A stretch of DNA of 64,000 bases from Mimachlamys varia (GCA_947623455.1 OX392536.1:9791282-9855281); one strand, 5' to 3'. Positions 50,284-62,411 are shown, counted from the first letter of the stretch. Notes: generated by a model not told the origin, from the sequence alone. Program-made: numbers and translations.

Positions 50284-51221
50284 CAGTTGTGGTATCGCAC
50301 AACGCACCAAAAACTGCGTGCGTGCATCGTGCATACATCGTGCACACATACATCGTTCGCCCATGGTGCGCACAACGGGGCGATCTAAAGATCGTGCGTT
50401 TATGTGTGCGATTGAATCGCACACACGCACGATTTGGTACAATTGGTCGATACATATTACGGAATGAAAAACATATGGAACCCTCTTGTCCAAAAACTAT
50501 TTAAATTCGCATCATATTTATTGGGATTATGTCAATTTAACAATATACAGTAAACAGTATTACAGTGATCATAAGACAGCCAAGTGCGGGTTAAGCTACC
50601 AGGTATCAGAATATGTAAATTACATGCCGGAGATTTACCTGTCCAGTGTGCGGCGATACGCTACGACAGCCATTACCGAGCGACCGTTATGAAAACAAAC
50701 TGGACTCTTATAATTAGTTATTTGAAAAACACTCCCCTCCCAAACACTTGTGTTTTCACGCCTAGGCGAGTGTTGTAAGTGCCCCGGGCCAGAGACATCT
50801 ACAGATATTGGCCGTGTACAGGTGCAGTTTATAACTTGGTAAAACTGGCAATATTTACTTGAATGAGAACTTGTCAATATGAGTTGAAAGTTTACATACA
50901 TGTGTCTATTTGGTTTGTTTCTAAAACTACAGAAAGACTATTGCTAGTTTTTAGAAATATATAGATAGAACTATCAGCTAATGTAAATAGTTAAAATATA
51001 AAAATATGTTTAAAACAACTAGCGCGAAACCGTATATATTGTTCAACCATTTCTAAATTTACATCAACCACGATTGTCATCACACAATGTTAGTCTATCG
51101 TACGCCCACATGTGCGTTAGAAATAGTCGCCCAGGATCGCATCGTTCGCACATCGTGCATACACCGTTCGCCCTTCGTGCGCCCACCGCACATCGTGTAA
51201 CGTTGTGCGATCCCACAACTG
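50284..51221. mobile_element. Tc1/mariner-like non-autonomous element, about 938 bp
   Basis: The left end reads CAGTTGTGGTATCGCACAAC. The right end, reverse complemented, reads CAGTTGTGGGATCGCACAAC. Both are flanked by TA (50282-50283 and 51222-51223). Inside each end lie related words in direct orientation: CATCGTGCATACATCGTGCA on the left, CATCGTGCATACACCGTTCG on the right, plus several CGTTCGCCC. A perfect hairpin, GTGTGCGATT and AATCGCACAC around one G, lies at 50404-50424. No transposase-length frame is present, only frames of 119 codons or less, so the element would need help to move. The short frames at 50134-50901 are inside or across it. Confidence 0.8.
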
Positions 51222-51427
51222 TAGTTATCCCCCGATAACCTAAAGAAAATAGAAAGATTATCCTTAAATATTTACATTCTGATTGCTTCTTCTCTTTATA
51301 AATATACCAACTGAAAACAAGAAACAGTAGACCATGAATACAGCTTGAATATACACATTATGACTACACCCATTCACGTGGATTACATATGACGTAATAG
51401 CTTAATCTTCGTCAATGCTAATCTAAT

Positions 51428-51585
51428 CCATCCGCTTCAGGTAACATGGAGAACGATCCTGCGTCAAACGCTCAAATGACTACGTTATTATTGGAGCCAA
51501 TTTTACTCAAAATATGGCTGTTCCGCCAATGCCGTTTAACATGACGACGCAAAAACAAACGCAGTTAATTGATTAATCACTTAAG
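51428..51585 (+). repeat. Unnamed dispersed repeat family C, copy 1
   Basis: It reads CCATCCGCTTCAGGTAACAT, CTGCGTCAAACGCTCAAATG, GGCTGTTCCGCCAATGCCGT and ATGACGACGCAAAAACAAAC. It aligns over about 155 bases with the reverse complement of 58357-58510. There are no tRNA boxes, no clear inverted ends and no frame. The class is unknown. Confidence 0.75.
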
Positions 51586-51662
51586 AAATAATAAATTAAA
51601 GTAAACAATTGTTCAATAGTAAAAATGTAAATGTATGGATTGAACTGCGTTTTTAAAATTGT

Positions 51663-51768
51663 CATGCCGGTATGAATGCAAATCGGTTAGATCCATATTG
51701 ACCATGAAGCCCGCTTTGCAATATGGATGTACATTATCATGTAGCTGCTTTTCATTCATACCGGCATG
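51663..51768. mobile_element. Small fold-back element
   Basis: CATGCCGGTATGAATG (51663-51678) is perfectly inverted as CATTCATACCGGCATG (51753-51768). An inner pair, ATCCATATTG and CAATATGGAT, extends the hairpin. At 106 bases it could be a MITE or an inverted-repeat remnant. No clear target duplication is visible. Confidence 0.65.
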
Positions 51769-53935
51769 AAAGAAAATAATAATAATAAAAAACGCTGTTC
51801 AATCCCTTTGCAGAAGCTGAATGTCGGAGAGACTTTTGTTTTTGTGAGAACAATAATACCGTATCGTTTAAACGCTGTTAAATAATCAGAAACAGGAATA
51901 CCTCCTTTTTGAAGTTAGTCCCTATTGATCAATGAAAAAAACACCACATGTACATTGCTCTGAAATACCACGGCATCATGAAAAGTAAAATGTCACTGAG
52001 AAATAGATGATATTTTTAGCGCAAATAAAAGCCTATTATAGACCGATTTAGATGTACAGAGGCGCAAGGGAGCAGCTAGTTTTAAAAACGTTTCCGGGAA
52101 GGATTCCGGAGATTCTATTTCCAACATTTAATTTCAATCCATTTTCTCATCGGGTTTGCTGTCGTACGCATGTTTTGTCATTCATTTCGTGACGTAATAA
52201 CATCGTCACAGATTTAATATGACAGAGAGTATTTATGATGTTCTGTAACATATCTTTCTCTGTGTTGTTATACAGAGTTTCAGTGTCTGCCCCTGTTGTA
52301 GGCTAGGGTTGTATGGGGTTGGTCACATAATACAATGTCAGTACAGTTGATATAGCCGATCCTTAATTGAACGTAGTGAGAAAATCGCTCGATTACGCAC
52401 AAGTTATGAAGTTCTGAAGCTGACCAGTCTGTCGGGTCGGTCCCATGTACGACGTGTAGGCTGATGATGACACAGACGTGTAGAGAAAACTAATGAAGCA
52501 TTTCTAATATCGGAACATGCCGGGATCCGGAATTAGCATAACGTTTCCGCCTCGGCAGATTCATGGAACAATATGGAATACATCTAGGGACATTACAAAC
52601 GGCCCACGAGATTATTGTCCCTCACCTAAGTACACAAGCCCGCCCGGTCAGATGCAGGTCTTAGTCTAGTGCTTGAGGGAGCGTAATTAACCGTAACCAT
52701 CATATTATATGCCTGACATGTACCGGAAGTTTTACCTTTTATATATTTTGCAAAAAGGCATTAAAAACTGAGTATATCTCAATTTATCAATATTAATAGT
52801 GAAGGTTTCCGAGAATATAGGCAAAAAATGCGTTTTAAATAAATGTTTTCAAAGTTGGGCATAACATTAATTGAAAATTGTGTCAAGAAAATTGTGGGTG
52901 GTATAATATATACGCATTGTACAGAGAGGGAGACGAAATGAGCAGGCATTTAAGGACTGGTAGTTACATAACATTCGTGCTCTGCTCCAAATGTTAATAT
53001 CTGTTGCTAGGCGACGTATAAAAATACAATTATCTTAAGTGATATGGAATGACAAGGAAGAGGGAAAACTCTATTACGTTCTAGGTCGATTTCATGATTT
53101 AACAGAATTTCCGTGGGTTTATCACGAAGGTTCTGTGCTAGATATACACTCCACGTGTACTTGGTCTCCTCGCAAAAAATTTAATTTAAATCTGTAAGAT
53201 ACTTTTATAATAAAATGAGATTTAACATGAAGATGAAGCCTTCGAAATAATTTGTAATTATGTTCGAAGATTTATATATGAACGACCCAATCGATACATT
53301 ACTAAATACTTTTCATGATTTATCTGTACATTTTAACTGATAACGTAATACAGTGTACATTGTGTCTATTACTTTTAATATTGTTATATGTAAAATTGAC
53401 TTTTTAAGATGATGTCAGAATCTGAATCGGTAGATACTTACTTACTTTCAAAAATAGTTTAAAGAACAATAACAACAACGTGATCTAATTTGTAAGTATT
53501 AAAAGTACTTGGACTTACCTCCCTTTATATAGGGGCCCTACGCGTCCAACTGAGGTTGAAGATTAAATGTGTAAGGTTAAGTGTGAATATATATTGGTTA
53601 TACAAACAAGGTGAGGAAACATCGACAAAAACACTGTATACCAAATAACGTGTACGTTTTTGGATAATTAAATTTTCTTTAGCCTTTCTATTTTGCTACG
53701 TGCAGGGATGGGCTTTAACTCAATCGAACAGGCAAACCATAGCCTGTCTGAGCCCGTAAGCAAGTTTTCATCAGATTAGAAAACTACGGAAGTTATTGTT
53801 TAATTATTTCTGTCGCACGGTTTAATTCGGAGTAAAAATCATGTCTTAAATCTGTTTACACAGCAGCGAATTGAGAGCACTGCAGGCAATTTAAATGGTA
53901 TCTTCAAAAGCATGCTCGTTTGGAAAGCTGGCCGG
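51769..53935. other. Unique DNA, no supportable gene
   Basis: No frame worth calling. On the minus strand near 53514-53522 the word AGGTAAGTCC would fit a splice donor, beside a TATATAAA. No exon could be built from it. Confidence 0.45.
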
Positions 53936-55678
53936 GTCCTGATACCGGTACCGCCACCTTATACCGCTTATATTCCCCAGTACCGCCACCTAATACCGCT
54001 TATATTCCCCGGTACCGTCACCTAATACCGCTAATATTTCCCGGTACCGCAATCTCATACCGCTTATATTCCCCGGTACCGCCACCTAATACCGCTTATA
54101 TTCCCCGGTACTGCCACCTAATACCGCTTATATTCCCCGGTACCACCACCTAATACCGCTTATATTCCCCGGTACCACCACCTAATACCGCTTATATTCC
54201 CCAATACCGCCACCTAATACCGCTTATATTCCCCAGTACCGCCACCTAATACCGCTTATATTCCCCGGTACCGCCACCTAATACCGCTTATATTCCCCGG
54301 TACCGCCACCTAATACCGCTTATATTCCCCGGTACCGCCACCTAATACCGCTTATATCCCCCGGTACCGCCACCTAATACCGCTTATATTCCCCGGTACC
54401 GCCACCTAATACCGCTTATATTCCCCGGTACCGCCACCTAATACCGCTTATATTCCCCGGTACCGCCACCTTCTACCGCTTATATTCCCCGGTACCGCCA
54501 CCTAATACCGCTTATATTCCCCGGGACCACCACCTAATACCGCTTATATTCCCCGGTACCGCCACCTAATACCGCTTATATTCCCCGGTACCACCACCTA
54601 ACACCACTTATATTCCCCGGTACTGCCACCTAATACGGCTTATATTCCCCGGTACCGCCACATAACACCGCTTATATTCCCCGGTACTGCCACCTAATAC
54701 CACTTATATTCCCCGGTACTGCCACCTAATACCGCTTATATTCCTCGGTACCGCCACATAATACCGCTTATATTTCCCGGTACCGCCACCTAATACCACT
54801 TATATTCCCCGGTACTGCCACCTAATACCACTTATATTCCCCGGTACTGCCACCTAATACCGCTTATATTCCTCGGTACCGCCACATAATACCGCTTATA
54901 TTTCCCGGTACCGCCACCTAATACCACTTATATTCCCCGGTACCGCCACCTAATACCGCTTATATTCCTCGGTACCGCCACCTAATACCACTTATATTCC
55001 CCGGTACTGCCACCTAATACCACTTATATTCCCCGGTACCGCCACCTAATACCGCTTATATTCCCCGGTACCGCCACCTAATACCGCTTATATTCCCCGG
55101 CACCGCCACCTAATACCGCTTATATTCCTCGGTACCCCACCTAATACCACTTATATTCCCCGGTACCCCCATCTAATACCGCTTATATTCCCCGGTACTG
55201 CCACCTAATATCGCTTATATTCCCCGGTACCGCCACCTTATACCGCTTATATTCCCCGGTACCGCCACATAATACTGCTTATATTCCCCGGTATCGCCAC
55301 ACAATACCGCTTATAGTCCCCGGTACCACCACATAATACCGCTTATATTCCCCGGTGCCGCCACCTTATACCGCTTATATTCCCCGGTACCGACACCTAA
55401 TGCCGCTTATATTCCCCGGTACCGCCACCTTATACCACTAATATTCCCCGGTACCGCCACCTAATACCGCTTATATTCCCCGGTACCGCCACCTAATGCC
55501 GCTTATATTCCCCGGTACCACCCCCTAATACCGCTTATATTCCCCGAGACCCCCACCTAATACCGCTTATATTCCCCGGTACCGCCACCTAACACCACTT
55601 ATATTCCCCGGTACCGCCACCTAACACCATCACTTATATTCGCCGGTACCACCACCTAATACCGCTTATATTCCCCGG
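53936..55678. repeat. 32-bp minisatellite, about 54 copies
   Basis: The unit contains GGTACCGCCACCTAATACCG then CTTATATTCCCC. The palindrome CGGTACCG sits at each unit junction. Variants include CCACTTATATT, ACTGCCACC, TTCCTCGG and CACATAATACC. A run near 54660-54960 repeats the same order of variants (ACTGCC, CCACTT, CCTCGG, CACATA, TTTCCC), pointing to a local duplication of several units. The C-rich strand is constant along the array. Confidence 0.96.
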
Positions 55679-56215
55679 GGCTTGGTCGTGATTCCATTAA
55701 GAATCACCATCATTTTCTAAGTCTGCAGCTTTTAATGCGATTTCTTAAGAACGGGGAGCTTGAGGAGTCCAGGTTGTTTTATTCACTACAGTTGGTATAG
55801 TGTTAATAAATAGGTAGGCTTGAGCGGTAGCAGTGTTAAGCTGTGTGCGGATACTGCCAAAGAATCTCTGCACTGGCAAGCAACCGCAAGTAAGACATCA
55901 AGATCGATCAGAGCAGTGTTGATATGTTGTTGTGACGGAAGGGGTTGAAGGCACACGAGAAAAGGAGAAAAAGACCAAAATCCAGAGAGATATCAAATGG
56001 CTATCTCTATTTCTGGACATTCAGCAGAAGTCGACAACAAAAATTCTTGAGTTTTGGAGAGTCAAAACTTTCGTCAAATATTTTTTTTTGAATAATTCAT
56101 ACATAGTGTCAAAGCTGGCCTTATTGAAAAAAAATGCATCAGAAACGTAGGAGGAATGTTAGATTCTATACAATGCATGAGACGAAACTGAGAGAGATTT
56201 GTTTTCAATTTTCAG
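55679..56215. other. Unique DNA upstream of candidate exons
   Basis: A 72-codon lysine-rich frame (55932-56150, +) lies here. It could be part of an upstream exon of the model at 56216, but no convincing donor in the needed phase was found. Confidence 0.35.
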
Positions 56216-56901
56216 GCGAAGAAGCGATACTGTACGCGTGTTGTATTGTGTGTTAGACATGAATAAGGAGAGCTTCAATCCATTTGTCGCTAGCACAGCG
56301 AGAAAAAAAGGTGAATGCCCCTTTCTAGAAAGGCAGTGGGCCAATAGAATATTCAAGTACAGTCAGCTTTACAATGAACACTGTTCAGCCCTTTTGTTTT
56401 TAAAAGTTTTTTTATTTAGTAAGATATCAGATGTTGTTTGATCAAGATTTAGTAAATAATATGTTTGTGTTTTGTTGTTAGGGTTTTTAGAAATGGTACA
56501 TCCATCGATCTGTTTAATGCTGATTTGGTGCAAGCTTCCTTGCCTAAAGCACAGGGTCCGGTTGTACACATCGAAAGCTTCGCTAATGAATTGGGAAGAT
56601 GTCTTGTCTGCGGTTCGTCTTACTTATCTGTCGATGCCAAGCAGTAATTATGCTTCCTTGGCGAAATACTACCACTCCAGGATGGTTAACTTTTCACATC
56701 TGAGGTAAAATTGCCATCAACTTAAATTAGCAATAATAAGATAACATTTCATTATCAAACTTAAATGTCAGTAATGCACTAATAAAAATACTTTTATTAT
56801 CTGAATCGGAAAGCAAAAGTGATGGTAGTAATCCATATACATATCTTTATTTGTTTCTCCTTCTACAGAGATAAGGCTTACACCAAGACTACGGTCGGAA
56901 G
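56216..56901 (+). CDS. Candidate three-exon gene fragment, unknown product
   Basis: Three segments with splice signals join in one frame. Exon a, 56216-56310, follows the acceptor GTTTTCAATTTTCAG and ends AAAAAAAG before GTGAAT. Exon b, 56482-56704, follows TTTTGTTGTTAG and ends CTGAG before GTAAAAT. Exon c, 56869-56901, follows the strong acceptor TTTGTTTCTCCTTCTACAG and ends GGAAG before GTATCG. The junction phases agree (1 base plus 2, then 2 bases plus 1), giving about 117 codons without a stop. The product would include SFNPFVASTARKKGFLEM across the first junction, NWEDVLSAVRLTYLS, and NFSHLRDKAYTKTTVG across the second. No family is recognised. Introns of 171 and 164 bases are plausible for an animal. 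Neither end of a full gene was found, and the 64-bp array starts right after exon c. Chance agreement cannot be excluded. Confidence 0.22.
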
Positions 56902-56914
56902 GTATCGTATCATA

Positions 56915-57425
56915 GTGATAAGTCGGAACCAAGCGCCTCGGTGTGGAGACACAAACAGACCGGGTATACAGGTACGATGTGGTAAGTCGGAACCAAGCGC
57001 CTCGTGGTGGAGACACAAACAGACCTGGTATACAGGTACGATGTGGTAAGTCGGAACCACGCGCCTCGTGGTGGAGACACAAACAGACCTGGTATACAGG
57101 TACGATGTGGTAAGTCAGAATCACGCGCCTCGTGGTGGAGACAAACAGACCGAGTATACAGGTACGATGTGGTAAGTCGGAACCACGCGCCTCGTGGTGG
57201 AGACACAAACAGACCGAGTACACAGGTATGATGTGGTAAGTTGGAACCACGCGCCTCGTGGTGGAGACACAGACAGACCGGTTATACAGGTACGGTGTGG
57301 TAAGTTGGAACCACGCGCCTTGTGGTGGAGACAGACAGACCGAGTATACAGGTACGATGTGGTAAGTCGGAACCAAGCGCCTCGTGGTGGAGACAAACAG
57401 ACCGAGTATACAGGTACGGTGTGCA
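56915..57425. repeat. 64-bp minisatellite, about 8 copies
   Basis: The unit contains AAGTCGGAACCACGCGCCTC, GTGGTGGAGACACAAACAGA and CCGAGTATACAGGTACGATG. Some units lack CA in GACACAAAC. Each holds the imperfect palindrome CCACGCGCCTCGTGG. The frames of up to 255 codons on the minus strand (56768-57535) and shorter ones on the plus strand are repeat translations. Confidence 0.94.
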
Positions 57426-58356
57426 TATCTGTCTGAGAAAAAAGAGACACAGGGTATGTTAGAAGATAGGCGCGAACCGTTTATAATACGGCAAATAATA
57501 TCGACAAGAGTATGTGTACGGTAGCTATTCTTCACTAATAGGACGCTATTACCTGTACGGTTCCCATGGAAACAACATGAAAATTATACAGAACAAGTTC
57601 AAATTTACTGCTAAATTCATAAACTAAAGGAGTTTTAAGCACCTCAACCTTCTGCTTCTACATTAGTTTAGAAATTTTGGATTACCACCTTTTAGCTCCT
57701 TAGCATTACTGACGAGTCCCAGAAGGACGTAACTGCTGTATGATGTAGTTTAATTTTTTTTTCGGCATACTGTATCTATTACTAAATTAAAGAAAGTGCA
57801 ACATGTGTGTGTCACGTCATCTTCAATGTCAATGACCGAATACGGTGTTGATTAGTACTTGGATGAACCTCATGTTTACGTGTCGAAGTACCGAAAGTAG
57901 AACTGAGAGGCATACAGAGTTTAAAAGTGACTACTCCACGTTTCCCATTTAATTGTTTGAAGATTGGTGTTACATATTTTGTTTATGTAAGTCCACGTGT
58001 TTGCCGAACTCTTTATACCGAGCTGGGTATTGGGTGTGACTGTCTTTATATAAATTGTGATATGTAATTTCTCTGTTGTCATTCCCAGTCCTCAGCCCTG
58101 TATAGCGAATGATAACCGAAGAAAGTCTAACACCCATGACTGTACCAATATAGCTATCAGATGTGCAGTTTGCCAGTCCTGGCCTGAGGGATATTTTAGC
58201 AGTCAACATGTTATTCTTAATTCATCTCATATAAACTTTTTTCTTCTTCTTCTTTGTGTTTTAAGATATCATTTAAACTCAAGTAAACATATTGTTGACG
58301 TGGGCATGTAATATATATGTCCCTTACACATGAAAGTGAATGGTGTTTGGGTGTGA
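57426..58356. other. Unique DNA, no supportable gene
   Basis: Overlapping 79- and 84-codon frames on opposite strands at 57970-58311 show no family resemblance. Confidence 0.45.
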
Positions 58357-58510
58357 CTTAAATTATTAATAAATTATCTGCGTTTGGTTTTGCGTCGTCA
58401 TTGAACGACATTGACGGAACAGCGCTAGTTTTGAGTAAACGTCAATAATCAATCATAGTCATATAAGCGTTAAACGCAGAGGCGTTCTCTATGTTATCCG
58501 AAGCGGATGG
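58357..58510 (-). repeat. Unnamed dispersed repeat family C, copy 2
   Basis: On the minus strand it reads CCATCCGCTTCGGATAACAT, CTGCGTTTAACGCTTATATG, CGCTGTTCCGTCAATGTCGT and ATGACGACGCAAAACCAAAC. These are in the same order as copy 1 at 51428-51585. Confidence 0.75.
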
Positions 58511-58707
58511 ACAAGACTCGCATTGAGCAAGATTAATATATTACGTTTTAGGTAATCCGAGTGAATTAATGTATTCATACTGTATTCATGGTCAAGTGTT
58601 TGTTGTTTCCAGTTGGTATATTAATATACAGAAGAAACACTCAGAATGTAAATATACGTATATAACATACATTTAGGGTACATGGCGGGGAATGAAAAAA
58701 CACTTCA

Positions 58708-60118
58708 TTACAACCATGAATTCATTTAAAGCATGTTGGTTATAACCATGAATTCATTCTAAGCATGTTTGTTATAATCATGAATTCATTGTAAGAATGT
58801 TGGTTATAATCATGAATCCATTGTAAGCATGTTTGCTAAAATCATGAATTTATTGTAAGCATGTTTTCTTTAATCATGAATTCATTTAAAGCATGTTGGT
58901 TATAACCATGAATCCATTGTAAGCATGTTTGCTAAAATCATGAATTTATTGTAAGCATGTTGGTTATAACCATGAATCCGTTGTAAGCATGTTGGTTATA
59001 ACCATGAATCCATTGTAAGCATGTTTGCTAAAATCATGAATTTATTGTAAGCATGTTTGTTATAATCATGAATTCATTGTAAGAATGTTGGTTATAATCA
59101 TGAATCCATTGTAAGCATGTTTGCTAAAATCATGAATTTATTGTAAGCATGTTTTCTTTAATCATGAATTCATTTAAAGCATGTTGGTTATAACCATGAA
59201 TCCATTGTAAGCATGTTTGCTAAAATCATGAATTTATTGTAAGCATGTTGGTTATAACCATGAATCCGTTGTAAGCATGTTGGTTATAACCATGAATCCA
59301 TTGTAAGCATGTTGGTTATAATCATGAATTCATTGTCAGCATGTTGGTTATAACCATGAATCCGTTGTAAGCATGTTGGTTATAACCATGAATCCATTGT
59401 AAGCATGTTTGCTAAAATCATGAATTCATTGTCAGCATGTTTTCTTTAATCATGAATTCATTTAAAGCATGTTTGCTAAAATCATGAATTTATTGTAAGC
59501 ATGTTTGCTAAAATCATGAATTTATTGTAAGCATGTTTTCTTTAATCATGAATTCATTTAAAGCATGTTGGTTATAACCATGAATTCATTGTAAGCATGT
59601 AGGTTATAACCATGAATCCATTGTAAGCATGTTTGCTAAAATCATGAATTTATTGTAAGCATGTTTGTTATAATCATGAATTCATTGTAAGAATGTTGGT
59701 TATAATCATGAATCCATTGTAAGCATGTTTGCTAAAATCATGAATTTATTGTAAGCATGTTTTCTTTAATCATGAATTCATTTAAAGCATGTTGGTTATA
59801 ACCATGAATCCATTGTAAGCATGTTTGCTAAAATCATGAATTTATTGTAAGCATGTTGGTTATAACCATGAATCCGTTGTAAGCATGTTGGTTATAACCA
59901 TGAATCCGTTGTAAGCATGTTGGTTATAACCATGAATCCATTGTAAGCATGTTTGCTAAAATCATGAATTCATTGTCAGCATGTTTTCTTTAATCATGAA
60001 TTCATTTAAAGCATGTTTGCTAAAATCATGAATTTATTGTAAGCATGTTTGCTAAAATCATGAATTTATTGTAAGCATGTTGGTTATAACCATGAATTCA
60101 TTGTAAGCATGTTCGTTA
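58708..60118. repeat. 32-bp minisatellite, about 44 copies, palindromic unit
   Basis: The unit contains ATGAATTCATTGTAAGCATG then TTGGTTATAACC. Two perfect 10-bp palindromes, GGTTATAACC and ATGAATTCAT, sit side by side in the basic form. Variants have GCTAAAATC, TTCTTTAATC, ATCCATTG, ATCCGTTG or ATTTATTG. Variant order is repeated over long stretches: 59020-59300 is essentially the same as 59628-59908 (offset 608, 19 units), and 58767-58930 recurs with offset 288 (9 units). Confidence 0.96.
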
Positions 60119-60733
60119 TAAATGTGTTTTACTGTACTTGCTATTTAATAACTTTAGTGTTTCACCAGCAAATATTCGCTCGATATTGTATATATTTGAA
60201 AAATTACCACATGATTGTGATTTGCGAAAATATCGTATTCTAATAAATATCATTTCTGGGTTGATTTATTACCCACAGTATTACTGATCTATTTATGGAT
60301 AACGATATGTTACATGTATGTAGGTATAATATACAAATACATATATCAAGTGTAACCCGAACGCCTCCGCTGACGACCGAAGAGAAGTACTCTTTCCGTG
60401 AAAAGTTTTTTTAAAATGTCTTCTAGAGTTAGCGGGGGCATGAAATCAAACTACTCACCTGTCTAAGAGTCAATCCCATTGAGATGGAGAAACTCTAAAA
60501 GCGGTACACTTGTAACCATGTGAAATCACCGAAACTTTCGTGACAAAATATAAATCATTTACACTGTCGTAGCACAAATAACACAAATCTCCATGGTCTC
60601 TATACTTGTCGAGGTGTGCACTGATACAGTTATTTACAGTTTAACGCACGTCAGTTCCGTGTTCGTGTGATCATCTGTCTCGCTTGTCGTATGTTCAACG
60701 ATGTCAATATCAAATACGGTGACAGCAGAAAAC
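60119..60733. other. Unique DNA with a candidate minus-strand splice donor
   Basis: The minus strand reads AGACAG|GTGAGTAG at about 60451-60464, a strong 5' splice site. About 270 bases of non-repeat sequence lie upstream of it, which could be a first exon. No clear frame or promoter supports this. Confidence 0.25.
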
Positions 60734-61437
60734 ACAAACACAGGGGGAAACAGGATTTAAGTAATAAATGATGAAACACAGTAATTAATGATGAAACACA
60801 GGAGAAAACAGGATTTAAGTCATTAATGATGAAACATAGGAGAAAACAAGATTTAAGTCATTTATGATGAAACACAGAGGCAAACAGGATTTAAGTCATA
60901 AATGATGAAACACAGAGGTAAACAGGATTTAAGTCATTAATGATGAAACATAGGAGAAAACAAGATTTAAGTAATTTATGATGAAACACATCGGGCAAAC
61001 AGGATTTCAGTCATTAATGATGAAACACAGGGGCAAACAGGATTTAAGTCATAAATGATGAAAGACAGAGGTAAACAGGATTTAAGTCATCGATGATGAA
61101 ACACAGGGGAAAACAGGATTAAAGTCATAAATGATGAAACATAGGGGCAAACAGGATTTAAGTCATCAATGATGAAACAAAGGAGAAAACAGGATTTAAG
61201 TCATTAATGATGAAACACATGGGAAAACAAGATTAAAATATAAAATGATGAAACTCGGGGGTAAACAGGATTTAAGTCATCAATGATGAAACAAAGGAGA
61301 AAACAGGTTTAAGTCATTAATGATGAAACATAGGGGTAAACGGGATTTAAGTAATCAATGATGAAACTCAGGGGAAAACAAGATTAAAGTCATTAATGAT
61401 GAAACACAGGGAATACGGGAGTAAATTCATCAATGTT
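60734..61437. repeat. 38-bp minisatellite, about 18 copies
   Basis: The unit contains GAAACACAGGGGAAAACAGG then ATTTAAGTCATTAATGAT and repeats every 38 bases (for example 60793 and 60831). Variants carry CATAGG, GGCAAACAGG, CATAAATG or CATCAATG. The 3' end is diverged. Confidence 0.94.
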
Positions 61438-62411
61438 TGTACCTTATGACGTCGTATTACCTCGTTTTTTAAAACAATAACAAACTTTATAATAGTGCCC
61501 GTTCAACTCGATGAACGCATCCTTCCTGAAAAATACATGCTGATAGACTTAGAAGTAAAAGTACACAAAACTCTTATCCTGTTCGTACACTGATGTTTAA
61601 GAAAATATTTAATGTAAAAGCACTTTCTTATCTTATCTGAAATTTGTTTTCCCATTATGTGTTCAAATATGACAGACGTCTGAGAAAATGGTATTTTAAG
61701 AGAACACCCCATCAGCTGTATGGAGAATTCCGACATCTGAACGTGAAGGCGGGGAAGAGCAAGGAATGCTGAACAACACGATACCAAGTCTAGTGATTTC
61801 ATATCTCGTCGGTATCAGCGTATATATCTCCAGATTAAATCAAACAGATTCTCTAAAAACCATTTCACTCGTCATATTGCATATTAATGAAGGATGTATC
61901 TCAAAACGATCAGTGTAATGTTTAAATATGATTTATTTACACCTGAAGGCATATTGAATTACCTAAAGTTTCATTACTTGAAATTGAAGTCATTTACGTT
62001 AACTTGAGTTATCTTATATGTAGATATTTTATTATGATAAGCACATACGTAGTATATTTTAGATAAAATAATATCTCTTTCGTTTACACCCGCCAGTAAA
62101 ATAATATTGGAAGGAAGTCTGTTCACCTGTCTTGTCTAAAATGCATGTTTATAGTTTTAACAAAGCATTTCAATGTACGATCGCTGATTTCTGAGCATCT
62201 GGTGATTGTCTGAAAACGGAAAACTATAATGAACGATTGTTTAAGGGAGCAGTTTGGCTGTATTCTAAACCAATTACAATAAGTAAGAAGTACTTTCTAC
62301 ATTAGACTGTTGGGTATTGTTCTAACTGACAAAGCCACCCGTGATTCAAGTATATCTAAATGGAGGGGAGATAACTGGGTGTATGGGAACAGGAATTGAG
62401 CTAGTGGTACA
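61438..62411. other. Unique DNA, no supportable gene
   Basis: The 99-codon minus-strand frame at 61503-61802 matches nothing known to me. Confidence 0.45.
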
